A DNA stretch of 64,000 bases, taken from Sphingopyxis sp. (GTDB lineage: Bacteria; Pseudomonadota; Alphaproteobacteria; Sphingomonadales; Sphingomonadaceae). Made by a program: the position numbers and the translations under genes. The notes under the pieces were generated by a model. The model worked only from the letters and a program-made list of their open reading frames with translations. It searched no databases and was not told where the DNA came from. Position 1 is the first letter of the stretch, and every line of letters starts with the position of its first letter. The stretch spans positions 1,411,001-1,475,000 of the forward strand of contig NZ_JADIZJ010000001.1 in assembly GCF_016704835.1 (NCBI RefSeq), given 5' to 3'. Shown one piece after another: positions 1 to 7,745 of the stretch.

Positions 1-2
1 GC

Positions 3-50
3 AGCCGGCTGAGCCACGAGATCGAGGCGCTGCGGCGCCCGGCGAACTGA
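3..50 (+). CDS. C-terminal tail of a PspB-like small protein (partial)
   Basis: Only the last 15 codons and a TGA stop are in the window. The tail reads SRLSHEIEALRRPAN, which matches the ends of the next two genes (EIEKLRD and EIERLRD). It is therefore probably another member of the same tandem family of small membrane/coiled-coil proteins. The spacing to the next ATG is 11 bases and includes a GGAG ribosome binding site, so it is probably in the same operon. No function can be read from so short a piece. Confidence 0.55.
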   Translation, partial: SRLSHEIEALRRPAN

Positions 51-61
51 GGAGACCCGTC

Positions 62-310
62 ATGGGTGATGCTATCTGGATTTTGATCCCTCTCGCTCCC
101 TTCCTTCTCGCAGGCTTCGCCATCTGGTCGAAGCATCAGCAGAAGATGATCGAGAAACAGTCGGAAATGACCGCCGAAAAGGCCGCCCAATATGCGGCGC
201 ATACCGAACGGCTGGAAGCGCGCGTCCGCGTCCTCGAACGTATCGCCACCGACCGCGGCGTCGATGTTGCCGAAGAGATTGAAAAGCTGCGCGACGCCCC
301 GCTGAACTGA
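62..310 (+). CDS. PspB-like small membrane protein, copy 1
   Basis: 82 residues. One hydrophobic N-terminal segment (about residues 4-22) is followed by a charged helix (about 25-75) with heptad-like spacing, ending RVRVLERIATDRGVDVAEE. This is the layout of phage shock protein B, a bitopic inner-membrane protein that with PspC senses envelope stress and releases PspA. Length and the LExI core fit PspB of about 75 residues. It starts 11 bases after the preceding paralogous gene and has a GGAG site before the ATG. The family assignment rests on architecture and the short core motif; no pspA or pspC is visible here. Confidence 0.75.
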   Translation: MGDAIWILIPLAPFLLAGFAIWSKHQQKMIEKQSEMTAEKAAQYAAHTERLEARVRVLERIATDRGVDVAEEIEKLRDAPLN

Positions 311-342
311 AGCAACGATAATAAGATACGGAAGGATCCCCC

Positions 343-609
343 ATGAACCCGTTTGAAATGGTTATCGGCATCGTCCTGATCGTCACCATCGGCAGCGTCG
401 TTCGCGCCAAATATGGCGTGCGCCGCGACAACAAGGGCAACGAATTTTTCGCCGCCCCCGCCGACAATGCCGAGACCAAGGCGCTGCAATCCGAAATTCG
501 CGCGCTCAAGGACCGCATTCAGGTGCTCGAACGCATCGCTACCGACCACAACCGCGCGGTGACGCTCGATGAGGAAATCGAACGTTTGCGCGACCGGTCG
601 CCCTCCTGA
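343..609 (+). CDS. PspB-like small membrane protein, copy 2
   Basis: 88 residues, with a hydrophobic segment at about 4-20 and then a charged helix. The core IQVLERIATDHNRAVTLDEE is nearly the same as in copy 1, so the two are duplicates. AAGGA lies in front of the ATG. The 32-base gap to copy 1 and the same strand suggest co-transcription. Role by analogy: envelope-stress sensing at the inner membrane with PspA/PspC. It is less like E. coli PspB at the N-terminus, with MNPFEMVIGIVLIV in place of the usual PspB start. Confidence 0.7.
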   Translation: MNPFEMVIGIVLIVTIGSVVRAKYGVRRDNKGNEFFAAPADNAETKALQSEIRALKDRIQVLERIATDHNRAVTLDEEIERLRDRSPS

Positions 610-636
610 CGACCGTGACGAAGAAGGAGCCGCACC

Positions 637-894
637 ATGGCCACCATTACGTCTGACCTTGCCACCAACCTGATGGTCAGCGCCGTCGCGCTGACCGCGC
701 TGACCATCATGAGCCTGGCGGCGCTGCGCGGATGGCGCGACTGGATCCAGCTCAAGCGCGAAGAGCTCGCCGCGGGGCATGTCGCCGTCACCCATGACGC
801 CACCGTCCCGCACGCCGGATCGCGGATCGAAATCGCTGACCTGAAAGAACGGCTGCGCAAGCTCGAAGCGATCGCAGCGGGGGTGGATCTATAG
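637..894 (+). CDS. PspB-like small membrane protein, copy 3 (diverged)
   Basis: 85 residues. A hydrophobic segment (about 10-30) is followed by an amphipathic helix ending LKERLRKLEAIAAGVDL, which is shorter and more diverged than in copies 1 and 2. An AGAAGGAG ribosome binding site sits just upstream. The gap to copy 2 is 27 bases. It is the last gene of the small-protein array; a repeat element and then sufE follow. Its relation to the family rests on order, size, topology and the retained LxxRLRKLExIA core. Confidence 0.6.
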   Translation: MATITSDLATNLMVSAVALTALTIMSLAALRGWRDWIQLKREELAAGHVAVTHDATVPHAGSRIEIADLKERLRKLEAIAAGVDL

Positions 895-901
895 TCGTTC
901 T

Positions 902-1092
902 CTCTGAGGGAGAAGGATGTGAAGCCTTACCGCGACGCGGTTAGGCGGCGTTGGATGGGGGGCTCAGCCCGGTCTGCAAGCGCCCAGCCCCTCACCACTG
1001 CGGCTATGGCAGCAAGCAAGCTGCCAAGGCTCGCTGCCTCTCCCACAGGAGAGGCGGAAGAGACCTTCCCACTCCTCCCCAAATCTGCCAGT
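902..1092. repeat. Intergenic hairpin repeat, family A, copy 1
   Basis: Non-coding stretch between the small-protein array and sufE. The core is a hairpin, GGCAGC at 1008-1013 and GCTGCC at 1020-1025, flanked by CTGCGGCT on the left and GGCTCGCTGCCTCTCC on the right, then an AGGAGAGG arm. Related copies lie at 36868-37000 and 48417-48585. The flanks are shared, while the hairpin arms differ in sequence but remain complementary. Confidence 0.6.
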
Positions 1093-1101
1093 GCCGCCGC
1101 C

Positions 1102-1512
1102 ATGCGCAGCCTGACCGACATCCACGACGAATATGACTTCCTTGACGGCGACGATCGCTATCGCCTGCTGATCGAACTCGGCCGCGACCTCGAGCCGATG
1201 CCCGATGCGCTCAAGACCGACGCGACGCTGGTCCGCGGGTGCAGCGCCAGCGTCTGGGTCTATCCGGTGCCGCAGGCCGACGGCCGCCTGCATTTCCTCG
1301 CCGACAGCAACGCAGCGATCACCAAGGGCATCGTCGCGCTCGTCCTCGCCGCGGTGCAGGACAAGCCCGCCGCCGAAGTCGCGGAGATGGACGTCACCGA
1401 CGCGCTCGCGCCGTTCGACCTCTCCCGCCAGCTGTCCTCGAACCGAACCCAGGGCGTCCCCAACATGATCGCGCTTGTGCAAGATACGGCGCGGCGCATC
1501 GCCGCGGGCTGA
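1102..1512 (+). CDS. sufE: SufE family cysteine desulfurase sulfur acceptor
   Basis: 136 residues from the ATG at 1102. SufE accepts persulfide sulfur from the cysteine desulfurase SufS and passes it to the SufBCD scaffold for iron-sulfur cluster assembly in the cytoplasm. The acceptor cysteine is C47 in LVRGCSASVWV, and the N-terminal LIELGRDL segment is typical. The frame stays open upstream to 919, but that stretch is a repeat element, so the later start giving the normal family length was chosen. No other suf gene is nearby. Downstream, the convergent receptor gene is separated by that gene's own terminator. Confidence 0.9.
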   Translation: MRSLTDIHDEYDFLDGDDRYRLLIELGRDLEPMPDALKTDATLVRGCSASVWVYPVPQADGRLHFLADSNAAITKGIVALVLAAVQDKPAAEVAEMDVTDALAPFDLSRQLSSNRTQGVPNMIALVQDTARRIAAG

Positions 1513-1555
1513 CCGGCGGGCGGCGCATCAAGGGCGCACCACTTTTCAAACAGGC

Positions 1556-1590
1556 ACGAAAAAGGGCGCGGAAGTTGCCTCCCGCGCCCT
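1556..1590 (-). terminator. Rho-independent terminator of the TonB-dependent receptor
   Basis: Arms AGGGCGCGG (1563-1571) and CCGCGCCCT (1582-1590) form a 9-bp perfect stem. On the minus strand it is followed by TTTTTCG. It lies 24 bases after the receptor stop. Confidence 0.8.
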
Positions 1591-1613
1591 GTTTCCGTGT
1601 TTGCTCGCGCGGC

Positions 1614-4298
1614 TTAGAAGCCGACGATGATCGAGCCGATGAAGGCGCGCGGTGCGCCGATCTGCACAAACGGTACCGAGTTGTCGGCCAGCTGGCCGTC
1701 GAAACCGCCGACATAAAGCTTGTCGAACAGGTTGGTGACGTTGAGCTGGATATAGGTTGTCTCGTTCAGGCCTGCCCATTCCAGCCCGATACGCGCATCA
1801 AGATCGACAATCGTGTAGGCTGGCGTCTTGGATGGATAGACCACAGTGTTCGTAACGCCGTTGACGGTTTGCAGCAGCGGCAGATTTTGGTCGTTGACGT
1901 AGCGCGGGCCGGTGCGCTTGACCTGCGCGCCGAATTCGACCGGACCAAGCTTGCCCTGCGCGCGGCCGCCGAAGGTGTAGGTCGGCGAACCCGATTCACG
2001 CTTGCCAGCGGTCAAAGCGAACGCCGGATCGCCGACCGCAGTGCAGAGGAACTGGCCGGCGGTCACCTGCGCCGCGGTGCAGATGCCGTTCTGGACGTTG
2101 TCCTTGATCTTAGACTTCAGGTACGAACCGAAGGCGTAGATCGAGAAGTCGGGGAACGGACGGTATGAGATGCTGGCGTCCAGACCATATTTATCAACGC
2201 GGCCGAGGTTACGATAGACGTTACGCTCGGTTTCTGGATCGAACGACGAAGCCAGACGATCGCTGAAGATCGTGTACCACAGCCCGACCTGCGCCTGCAC
2301 CTGGCTGGTGCGATAGCGAACACCAACGTCGAAGTTGTCGGTGGTTTCCGGGATCGGGTTCGCCGACTCAGTATCGCTCGGGAAGTAGAAGGCGTTGTAG
2401 AGGTTGTCGGTACCCGGGACCTGAACGCCCTTCGAATAGTTCGCGAAGACACTGAAGTCATCAGTCGCGTCAAAGGTCAGGCCGAGGTTCGGCGTGAACT
2501 TGTTATATTTGCGCACGCGCTGCTGCGGACCCTGCACCGGTGCAGTCACACCCGGCGCGATGGGGACTGTCGGGTTGGCGGCGAGCCATGCCGCAAGACC
2601 AGCGGTGTTGGTGCCGAAACATTCGACAAAACCAGTCACGCTCGACGTCGCGCAGTTGTTGGTCAGGTCGCGTTTGAACATCTTGTACGCGCCGCCGACC
2701 TGAATCGTCAGGCGGTCGAACTCGCCGCGATATTCGCCGCCGAACATGTTCAGCAACGCGATCGATTCGCGGTCGCGCTTTTGCAGGATGTTGCCGCCCA
2801 CGTCCGCCAGCGGTTCGTTGACCGGAAATACGTCGCTTGCCGAACCGTTGATTTTGAGGAAATTGGTTTCGCCGGTCTGGCGATGACGCGCGCGATCATA
2901 GCTGTAGAAAATGCGGAAGGTGTTGCTCTCGTCGAGGTCGTAGCGCAGGCCCGCGATCACGCCATAGCGGCGGGTCTGGGTCTGGCTGGGTGCGAGCACA
3001 CGAACGGTGTCGAGCAGATCGCCGTCGCCATTGAGGTCACGGCCATAATAGGGCGAGCCGGCGATATAACCGGTCTGGCAGCTCACTGCGGCACCGTTCG
3101 GCGTTGTGTTGCAGTTGGCGGCGCCACCGGTCGGGTTGACGTCGCGGCGTGCTTCCTGGCCGACGGCCGTACCGCCGCCGTTCGCCTTTACATATTGGAA
3201 GCTCGGGTCGACGGTAAGGACCAGGCCTTCGGCGAGCGTAAAGCGCGAATTACCGCGAATATTGCCCGTATTCGACGGATTGAAGCGTTCGTCAAAGGTT
3301 GAGCCGCAGCTGTTGGCAGCATCCGCAAGACCGGGGCGCGCGACGGTGTTGATCTGGCACTTAGCAATGCCGTAATCGCGGTCGTCCTTGGTCTGCGGGA
3401 AGATGTTCGGGACGAAGTTCGACGCGATATTGTGCACGTCGCGCAGGCCGGTCGAACCGAAGAAATTGTTGCGGTTCTGATTATAGTGGCCGGAAATTGC
3501 GATGAAGTCGCCATCGTCGCCGAGCGGCTGATAGATTTTGGCGTTATACTGCTGCTTGTCGATCTTGCCGGTGCGCGAATCGATTGCGGCGCGCGCTGCG
3601 GTCGTCGGTGTCGCCGCGAAGGCGGGCTGATCTTCGTTGCCGAACACGGTGTCGTTCAGCGAGGTGCTGGCCGAGAAAAACGCGCGGGTGCCCCACGGGG
3701 TGAACACGCCGGTGTCGACCATGCCAAAGATACGGAAGAAGCTGTAATCGCCAGCCGAGCCGACCAGCTTGACACCGAATTCTTCGCCCGGGGTGCGGGT
3801 GCGATAGTTGACCGTCGAACCCGATGCGGCGGCGGTCGGGCTGTCGACGTCAGTCGATCCGAGGTTGACGTTGACCTGTTCGATCAGCTCGGGGTCGAGC
3901 TGCTGGTTCGAATAGAGCGCATAGTTGCCCGAATCGTTGAGCGGGATACCGTCGAAGGTCTGGTTGATGCGGGTGTTGTCGAAACCGCGGATCGACAATT
4001 TGCCGCCCGCCGAACCGAACGGATCGTTGTTCTGGAAGCTGACGCCGGGAAGCTGGTTGATGATGTCGTTGACGGTCTGGCCGGGCGACTGGCGCTCGAT
4101 GAACTCTTGCGTCAGGACGGCTTTCGCCTTCGTCGTATCGGGCGTGATGACGCCGGCGACATCGGCGGCGCGGCTGCCGGTAACGATGATCTCGTCATCA
4201 AAGTCCTGCGAACCGGTCGACTGGGCAAAAGCTGGCGTGGAAAGCAGCGCGACCGGGATCAGCGCGCAGCTGGCGGCAAGCGTATGACGGAAATTCAT
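1614..4298 (-). CDS. TonB-dependent outer-membrane receptor
   Basis: 894 residues from the ATG at 4298, which has AAGGGG about 12 bases upstream. It carries a signal peptide (about 1-25, ending TPAFAQ), the short pre-plug motif DEIIVTGSRAAD, a plug domain (TVNDIINQLPGVSF, LSIRGFDNTRINQTFDGIPL) and a long beta-barrel with typical motifs (VFANYSKGVQVPGTDNLY, NVTNLFDKLYVGG), ending in an aromatic residue (GF). It should import a TonB/ExbBD-energised ligand across the outer membrane; the substrate cannot be told from sequence. No transport genes are adjacent, and it ends in its own terminator, so it is probably monocistronic. The frame stays open 45 codons further upstream, but the signal peptide fixes this start. 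Confidence 0.93.
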   Translation of the reverse strand: MNFRHTLAASCALIPVALLSTPAFAQSTGSQDFDDEIIVTGSRAADVAGVITPDTTKAKAVLTQEFIERQSPGQTVNDIINQLPGVSFQNNDPFGSAGGKLSIRGFDNTRINQTFDGIPLNDSGNYALYSNQQLDPELIEQVNVNLGSTDVDSPTAAASGSTVNYRTRTPGEEFGVKLVGSAGDYSFFRIFGMVDTGVFTPWGTRAFFSASTSLNDTVFGNEDQPAFAATPTTAARAAIDSRTGKIDKQQYNAKIYQPLGDDGDFIAISGHYNQNRNNFFGSTGLRDVHNIASNFVPNIFPQTKDDRDYGIAKCQINTVARPGLADAANSCGSTFDERFNPSNTGNIRGNSRFTLAEGLVLTVDPSFQYVKANGGGTAVGQEARRDVNPTGGAANCNTTPNGAAVSCQTGYIAGSPYYGRDLNGDGDLLDTVRVLAPSQTQTRRYGVIAGLRYDLDESNTFRIFYSYDRARHRQTGETNFLKINGSASDVFPVNEPLADVGGNILQKRDRESIALLNMFGGEYRGEFDRLTIQVGGAYKMFKRDLTNNCATSSVTGFVECFGTNTAGLAAWLAANPTVPIAPGVTAPVQGPQQRVRKYNKFTPNLGLTFDATDDFSVFANYSKGVQVPGTDNLYNAFYFPSDTESANPIPETTDNFDVGVRYRTSQVQAQVGLWYTIFSDRLASSFDPETERNVYRNLGRVDKYGLDASISYRPFPDFSIYAFGSYLKSKIKDNVQNGICTAAQVTAGQFLCTAVGDPAFALTAGKRESGSPTYTFGGRAQGKLGPVEFGAQVKRTGPRYVNDQNLPLLQTVNGVTNTVVYPSKTPAYTIVDLDARIGLEWAGLNETTYIQLNVTNLFDKLYVGGFDGQLADNSVPFVQIGAPRAFIGSIIVGF

Positions 4299-4614
4299 GT
4301 CAGGATGTCCCCTTGGTGTGATGTCGTTCGGCAGGCGCGCGAAATGGGGCGCGCAAGTCCTGCGAGCGCCCCTGAAGCCCGCATGTGGCACGATTGTGAC
4401 AGCAAATGTGACAGTGCAAGCGGCGCGGCGCAAAAGCGGCAGCCCAAGATCGAAAAACCGCGAATTTGCGTGGCAGAGCGTGAGTTATCCACAGGCCCGA
4501 ATGCGTTTTTTCAGGCAACTGTTGCTGCAATGCAACAATTCTTCTCATCCATCCGGCGCCGAGTCGGGGCTGTCTGTCTCCGTCAGGGCGCCGCCAGCGG
4601 CAGCGCCCGGCGGC
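4299..4614. other. Intergenic region upstream of the receptor
   Basis: 316 bases between the clpX stop and the receptor start, both on the minus strand. It should hold the receptor promoter. Seen: a small inverted repeat around 4517-4535 (GTTGC/GCAAC), two TGTGACA words around 4395-4412, and a GC-rich hairpin right after clpX (GGGCGC 4586-4591, GCGCCC 4603-4608) without a T-run. No convincing Fur box was found. The long open frames crossing it on the plus strand are antisense shadows. Confidence 0.5.
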
Positions 4615-5886
4615 TCAGGCGGCGTCGCCTGCCGCTTCCTTCGCCTTGTCGGCATAGACGCGCACCGGGTCCTTGCGGCCCTCGACGACATCCTTGTCGA
4701 CGACGATCTCGACCACGTCGGTCAGGTCGGGCAGGTCGAACATCGTGTCGAGCAGGATCGCCTCAACGATCGAACGGAGGCCGCGTGCGCCGGTCTTGCG
4801 TTCGATAGCCTTCTTTGCGACCGCGACCAGTGCATCGTCGGTAAAGGTCAGCACGACCTCTTCCAGATCGAACAGCTTGCGATACTGCTTCACCAGCGCG
4901 TTCTTGGGCTCGCCCAAAATCTTGACCAGCGCGTCGATGTCGAGATCCTCGAGCGTCGCGATCACCGGCAGACGGCCGACGAATTCGGGGATCAGGCCGA
5001 ATTTCAGCAGATCTTCGGGCTCGATGCTTTTCAGCACTTCGCCCATGCGGCGCTCGTCCGGACCGGCGACATGCGCGCCGAAGCCGATCGACTTGCCTTG
5101 CAGACGGTCGCCGATGATCTTTTCCAGCCCGCTGAACGCGCCGCCGGCAATAAACAGGATGTTGGTGGTGTCGACCTGCAGGAATTCCTGCTGCGGATGC
5201 TTGCGCCCGCCCTGCGGCGGAACGCTGGCAGTCGTGCCTTCCATCAGCTTGAGCAGCGCCTGCTGCACGCCTTCGCCCGACACGTCGCGGGTGATCGAGG
5301 GGTTGTCGGCCTTGCGCGAGATCTTGTCGATTTCATCGATATAGACGATGCCGCGCTGCGCCTTCTCGACATTATAGTCGGACGACTGGAGCAGCTTGAG
5401 GATGATATTCTCGACATCCTCGCCGACATAGCCTGCCTCGGTCAGCGTCGTCGCATCGGCCATGGTGAAGGGCACGTCGAGGAAGCGCGCGAGCGTTTGC
5501 GCCAGCAAAGTCTTGCCGCTGCCGGTCGGGCCGACGAGCAGGATGTTCGATTTCGCCAGTTCGACATCGTCACCGCGGCCACTGTTCGCGAGGCGCTTGT
5601 AATGATTGTGCACCGCGACCGACAAAACCCGCTTGGCTTTGTTCTGACCGATCACATAGGCGTCGAGATGCTGGCAGATTTCCAGCGGCGTCGGTACCGC
5701 GCCGTCCTTGCGCGCGGCAACCCCGCCCTTGATTTCCTCGCGGATGATGTCGTTGCACAGTTCGACGCATTCGTCGCAAATGAACACGGTCGGCCCGGCG
5801 ATCAGCTTGCGAACTTCGTGCTGCGACTTGCCGCAGAAGGAGCAATAGAGGGTGCTCTTGCTGTCCGAGCCGCTCAATTTCGTCAT
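4615..5886 (-). CDS. clpX: ATP-dependent Clp protease ATP-binding subunit ClpX
   Basis: 423 residues, the usual ClpX length. It has an N-terminal C4 zinc-binding domain (C15, C18, C37, C40), Walker A GPTGSGKT at 119-126, pore loop GYVGED at about 152-157 and Walker B YIDEIDKI with D184/E185. ClpX is the AAA+ unfoldase that recognises tagged or regulatory proteins and feeds them to ClpP. In alphaproteobacteria ClpXP also drives cell-cycle proteolysis, for example of CtrA. clpP lies upstream on the same strand, with a 256-base gap holding an inverted repeat and a palindromic repeat element, so clpX may have its own promoter. Confidence 0.98.
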   Translation of the reverse strand: MTKLSGSDSKSTLYCSFCGKSQHEVRKLIAGPTVFICDECVELCNDIIREEIKGGVAARKDGAVPTPLEICQHLDAYVIGQNKAKRVLSVAVHNHYKRLANSGRGDDVELAKSNILLVGPTGSGKTLLAQTLARFLDVPFTMADATTLTEAGYVGEDVENIILKLLQSSDYNVEKAQRGIVYIDEIDKISRKADNPSITRDVSGEGVQQALLKLMEGTTASVPPQGGRKHPQQEFLQVDTTNILFIAGGAFSGLEKIIGDRLQGKSIGFGAHVAGPDERRMGEVLKSIEPEDLLKFGLIPEFVGRLPVIATLEDLDIDALVKILGEPKNALVKQYRKLFDLEEVVLTFTDDALVAVAKKAIERKTGARGLRSIVEAILLDTMFDLPDLTDVVEIVVDKDVVEGRKDPVRVYADKAKEAAGDAA

Positions 5887-5941
5887 AAAACTTCCTCTGG
5901 CAGGCGCCGAAATGGCGGTGCCATCCTTATCCTAGCCCGCG

Positions 5942-5973
5942 GTCACCCAATTACAATATGGCAATTGGGTGAC
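5942..5973. promoter_or_regulatory. Perfect 11-bp inverted repeat upstream of clpX
   Basis: GTCACCCAATT (5942-5952) and AATTGGGTGAC (5963-5973) are exact reverse complements separated by 10 bases, starting 56 bases upstream of the clpX start codon. There is no T-run, so it looks more like an operator for a dimeric regulator than a clpP terminator. The binding protein is unknown. Confidence 0.45.
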
Positions 5974-6046
5974 ATCACGGCAATGTCCCGCCTAACATCA
6001 AGGCGCCAAGCGGGCGTCAAGAAACGCGGTTACCGATCCTCAATAG

Positions 6047-6122
6047 TCGTCATGCCGGACCGGATCCGGCATCCATGGCCACCTCGTGGCAATCGACCCC
6101 GGATCGAGTCCGGGGTGACGAT
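6047..6122. repeat. Palindromic intergenic repeat, family B
   Basis: The outer ends CGTCATGCCGGAC and CCGGGGTGACG are inverted, with an inner arm CCCCGGATCGAGTCCGGGG that is itself a near palindrome. It lies between clpP and clpX. A related element is at 35158-35230. It is the REP-like type common in sphingomonad genomes. Confidence 0.7.
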
Positions 6123-6142
6123 CTCAGCGATCAGTTGCGCGC

Positions 6143-6793
6143 TCAGGGCGTCGGGCCTTCGCTGATGTCCTTCGGCGCATCGTCGCCCGCGACGCCGGGG
6201 CGGCGGTCGAACACCTGATCGACCAGACCGAAGGCCTTGGCTTCATCGGCTTCGAGGAAGGTGTCGCGGTCCATCGCTTTTTCAATGTCTTTCAGCGACT
6301 TGCCGGTATATTTCACATACAGGTCGTTCATTCGCTTCTTGATGCGAAGGATTTCGCGCGCCTGAATTTCGATGTCCGACGCCATGCCGCGGGCGCCGCC
6401 CGATGGCTGGTGGATCATCACGCGGGCATTGGTCAGCGCGACGCGCATCCCGGGTTCACCCGCAGCGAGCAGGAAGCTGCCCATCGATGCGGCCTGACCA
6501 ACGCATACCGTGCCGACGCGGGGGCGGATATACTGCATGGTATCGTGGATCGCCATGCCCGCCGTAACGACGCCGCCCGGCGAGTTGATGTACATATAGA
6601 TGTCCTTCTTCGGATTTTCCGATTCAAGGAACAGCAGCTGGGCGGTGATCAGCGAGGCCATATTATCCTCGACCTCGCCGGTGACGAAGATGATCCGTTC
6701 GCGCAGCAGCCGCGAGAAAATGTCAAAGCTGCGTTCGCCGCGGCTCGTCTGTTCGACGACGACGGGAACCAGGGCGGCGAGCGGGTCGATCAT
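6143..6793 (-). CDS. clpP: ATP-dependent Clp protease proteolytic subunit ClpP
   Basis: 216 residues. The catalytic triad is visible as S103 (GQAASMGSFLL), H128 (ARVMIHQP) and D177 (MDRDTFL), with the same spacing as in E. coli ClpP. The serine protease forms a tetradecameric chamber with ClpX or ClpA rings. The start MIDPLAALVPVVVEQTSRGER has the family's processed N-terminal region. clpX is next on the same strand. The 139 bases upstream to fdxA presumably hold its promoter, but no clear -10/-35 was seen. Confidence 0.98.
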   Translation of the reverse strand: MIDPLAALVPVVVEQTSRGERSFDIFSRLLRERIIFVTGEVEDNMASLITAQLLFLESENPKKDIYMYINSPGGVVTAGMAIHDTMQYIRPRVGTVCVGQAASMGSFLLAAGEPGMRVALTNARVMIHQPSGGARGMASDIEIQAREILRIKKRMNDLYVKYTGKSLKDIEKAMDRDTFLEADEAKAFGLVDQVFDRRPGVAGDDAPKDISEGPTP

Positions 6794-6932
6794 TGGGAAT
6801 GCGTCCTTATGCTATTGGAGCGCCGCGCCGAGAACCGGCGGGCTCGCCCCTCCGTCGCCTACATCGTCGCCAAGCGAGAGGGTTTCAAGGGGGGAAACGC
6901 CAAGAGCGACCACCACAACGTAAAGGAAGATT

Positions 6933-7271
6933 TCAGTCGCCGGCGCCCGGTTCGGGCGAAAACAGCGTCTCGAACTTGCCTTCGACGCCCTTATATTCGT
7001 CGGCGTCGGCGGGGCTTTCCTTTTTGACCGTGATGTTCGGCCATTCGGCGCTGAACTTGGTGTTCACTTCCAGCCATTTTTCCAGGCCGCTTTCGGTGTC
7101 GGGCAGAATCGCTTCGGCGGGGCATTCGGGCTCGCACACGCCGCAATCGATGCACTCGTTGGGGTTGATGACGAGCATATTCTCGCCCTCATAGAAACAG
7201 TCGACGGGGCACACCTCGACGCAGTCCATATATTTGCACCGGACACAGGCATCGGTGACGACATAGGTCAT
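6933..7271 (-). CDS. fdxA: Seven-iron ferredoxin FdxA
   Basis: 112 residues. All cysteines of the Azotobacter FdI-type 7Fe ferredoxin are present with the same spacing: C9, C12, C17, C21 and C25, then C40, C43, C46 and C50. Known family ligands would be C9, C17 and C50 for the 3Fe-4S cluster and C21, C40, C43 and C46 for the 4Fe-4S cluster. It is a soluble low-potential electron carrier. The C-terminal 50 residues form the usual acidic extension. It sits alone between clpP and hslR on the same strand; a Fur-like box lies about 100 bases upstream. Confidence 0.95.
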   Translation of the reverse strand: MTYVVTDACVRCKYMDCVEVCPVDCFYEGENMLVINPNECIDCGVCEPECPAEAILPDTESGLEKWLEVNTKFSAEWPNITVKKESPADADEYKGVEGKFETLFSPEPGAGD

Positions 7272-7373
7272 GGGTTTCAGGCTCCCTCAAATGACGACAA
7301 ACGGGCCGTCAGGCTCTCTCTTGGCTCGCCTCTATGCCGCCGGGCGGCGGTGCGTCAACGCCTAGCAAGCAGT

Positions 7374-7388
7374 TGCGAATCACTCTCA
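7374..7388. promoter_or_regulatory. Candidate Fur-like box upstream of fdxA
   Basis: On the minus strand this reads TGAGAGTGATTCGCA, which matches the 7-1-7 iron box form TGAGAAT-N-ATTCTCA at 13 of 15 positions as judged by eye. It overlaps the last codon of the upstream S4-protein gene and lies 103 bases before fdxA, an iron-sulfur protein gene. Chance occurrence is possible. Confidence 0.35.
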
Positions 7389-7745
7389 TTGGATAGGGTC
7401 GGGCGCGGAATTTGGATGCACAGCTTTTCCATCGCCCCTGATAGATGGATTGGTAGCGGCGGGCACGCCGGAATCGAGATTCTGGTAGCAAGCCCGCGCT
7501 TCGTTCGCCGATCCGCGGCGAACCGGGATCGTCAGCAGCCGCACCACCTCGATCCGCTCGCCGACGGGCAGTACCAGCGTTTGCCCGACATGCACCGCGC
7601 ACGACGGTCGGGAAACGCGCCGCCCGTCGAGCCGGATATGCCCCGCCGCGACCACCGCCTGTGCCAGGCTGCGCGAACGTGCAAAACGCAGGAACCACAG
7701 CAGCTTGTCGAGCCGGATGCTTCCCGCGGCGCCGGGGCTTGCCAT
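7386..7745 (-). CDS. S4-domain RNA-binding protein (Hsp15/HslR-like)
   Basis: 119 residues. An S4 domain fills about residues 9-70 (IRLDKLLWFLRFARSR, then GHIRLDGRRVSRPS, then VGQTLVLPVGERIEVVRLL), as in Hsp15, which binds stalled 50S subunits carrying nascent chains. The C-terminal 40 residues are low-complexity. Its ATG shares one base with the stop codon of the SUV3-like helicase upstream (TGATG), so translation of the two should be coupled. This pairing suggests a shared RNA or ribosome-related task, which is an inference. Confidence 0.88.
   Translation of the reverse strand: MASPGAAGSIRLDKLLWFLRFARSRSLAQAVVAAGHIRLDGRRVSRPSCAVHVGQTLVLPVGERIEVVRLLTIPVRRGSANEARACYQNLDSGVPAATNPSIRGDGKAVHPNSAPDPIQ

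Noticed and set aside
919..1101. N-terminal extension of the SufE frame
   Set aside because: These 61 codons fall in a repeat element and would exceed the family length; the ATG at 1102 gives a normal SufE.
3432..4808. 458-codon plus-strand frame opposite the TonB-dependent receptor
   Set aside because: Antisense shadow; the minus-strand protein has signal peptide, plug and barrel motifs.
4297..6165. 622-codon open frame on the plus strand
   Set aside because: It runs antisense to clpX and the receptor's upstream region, has no recognisable domain, and mirrors the coding pattern of clpX; a high-GC shadow frame.
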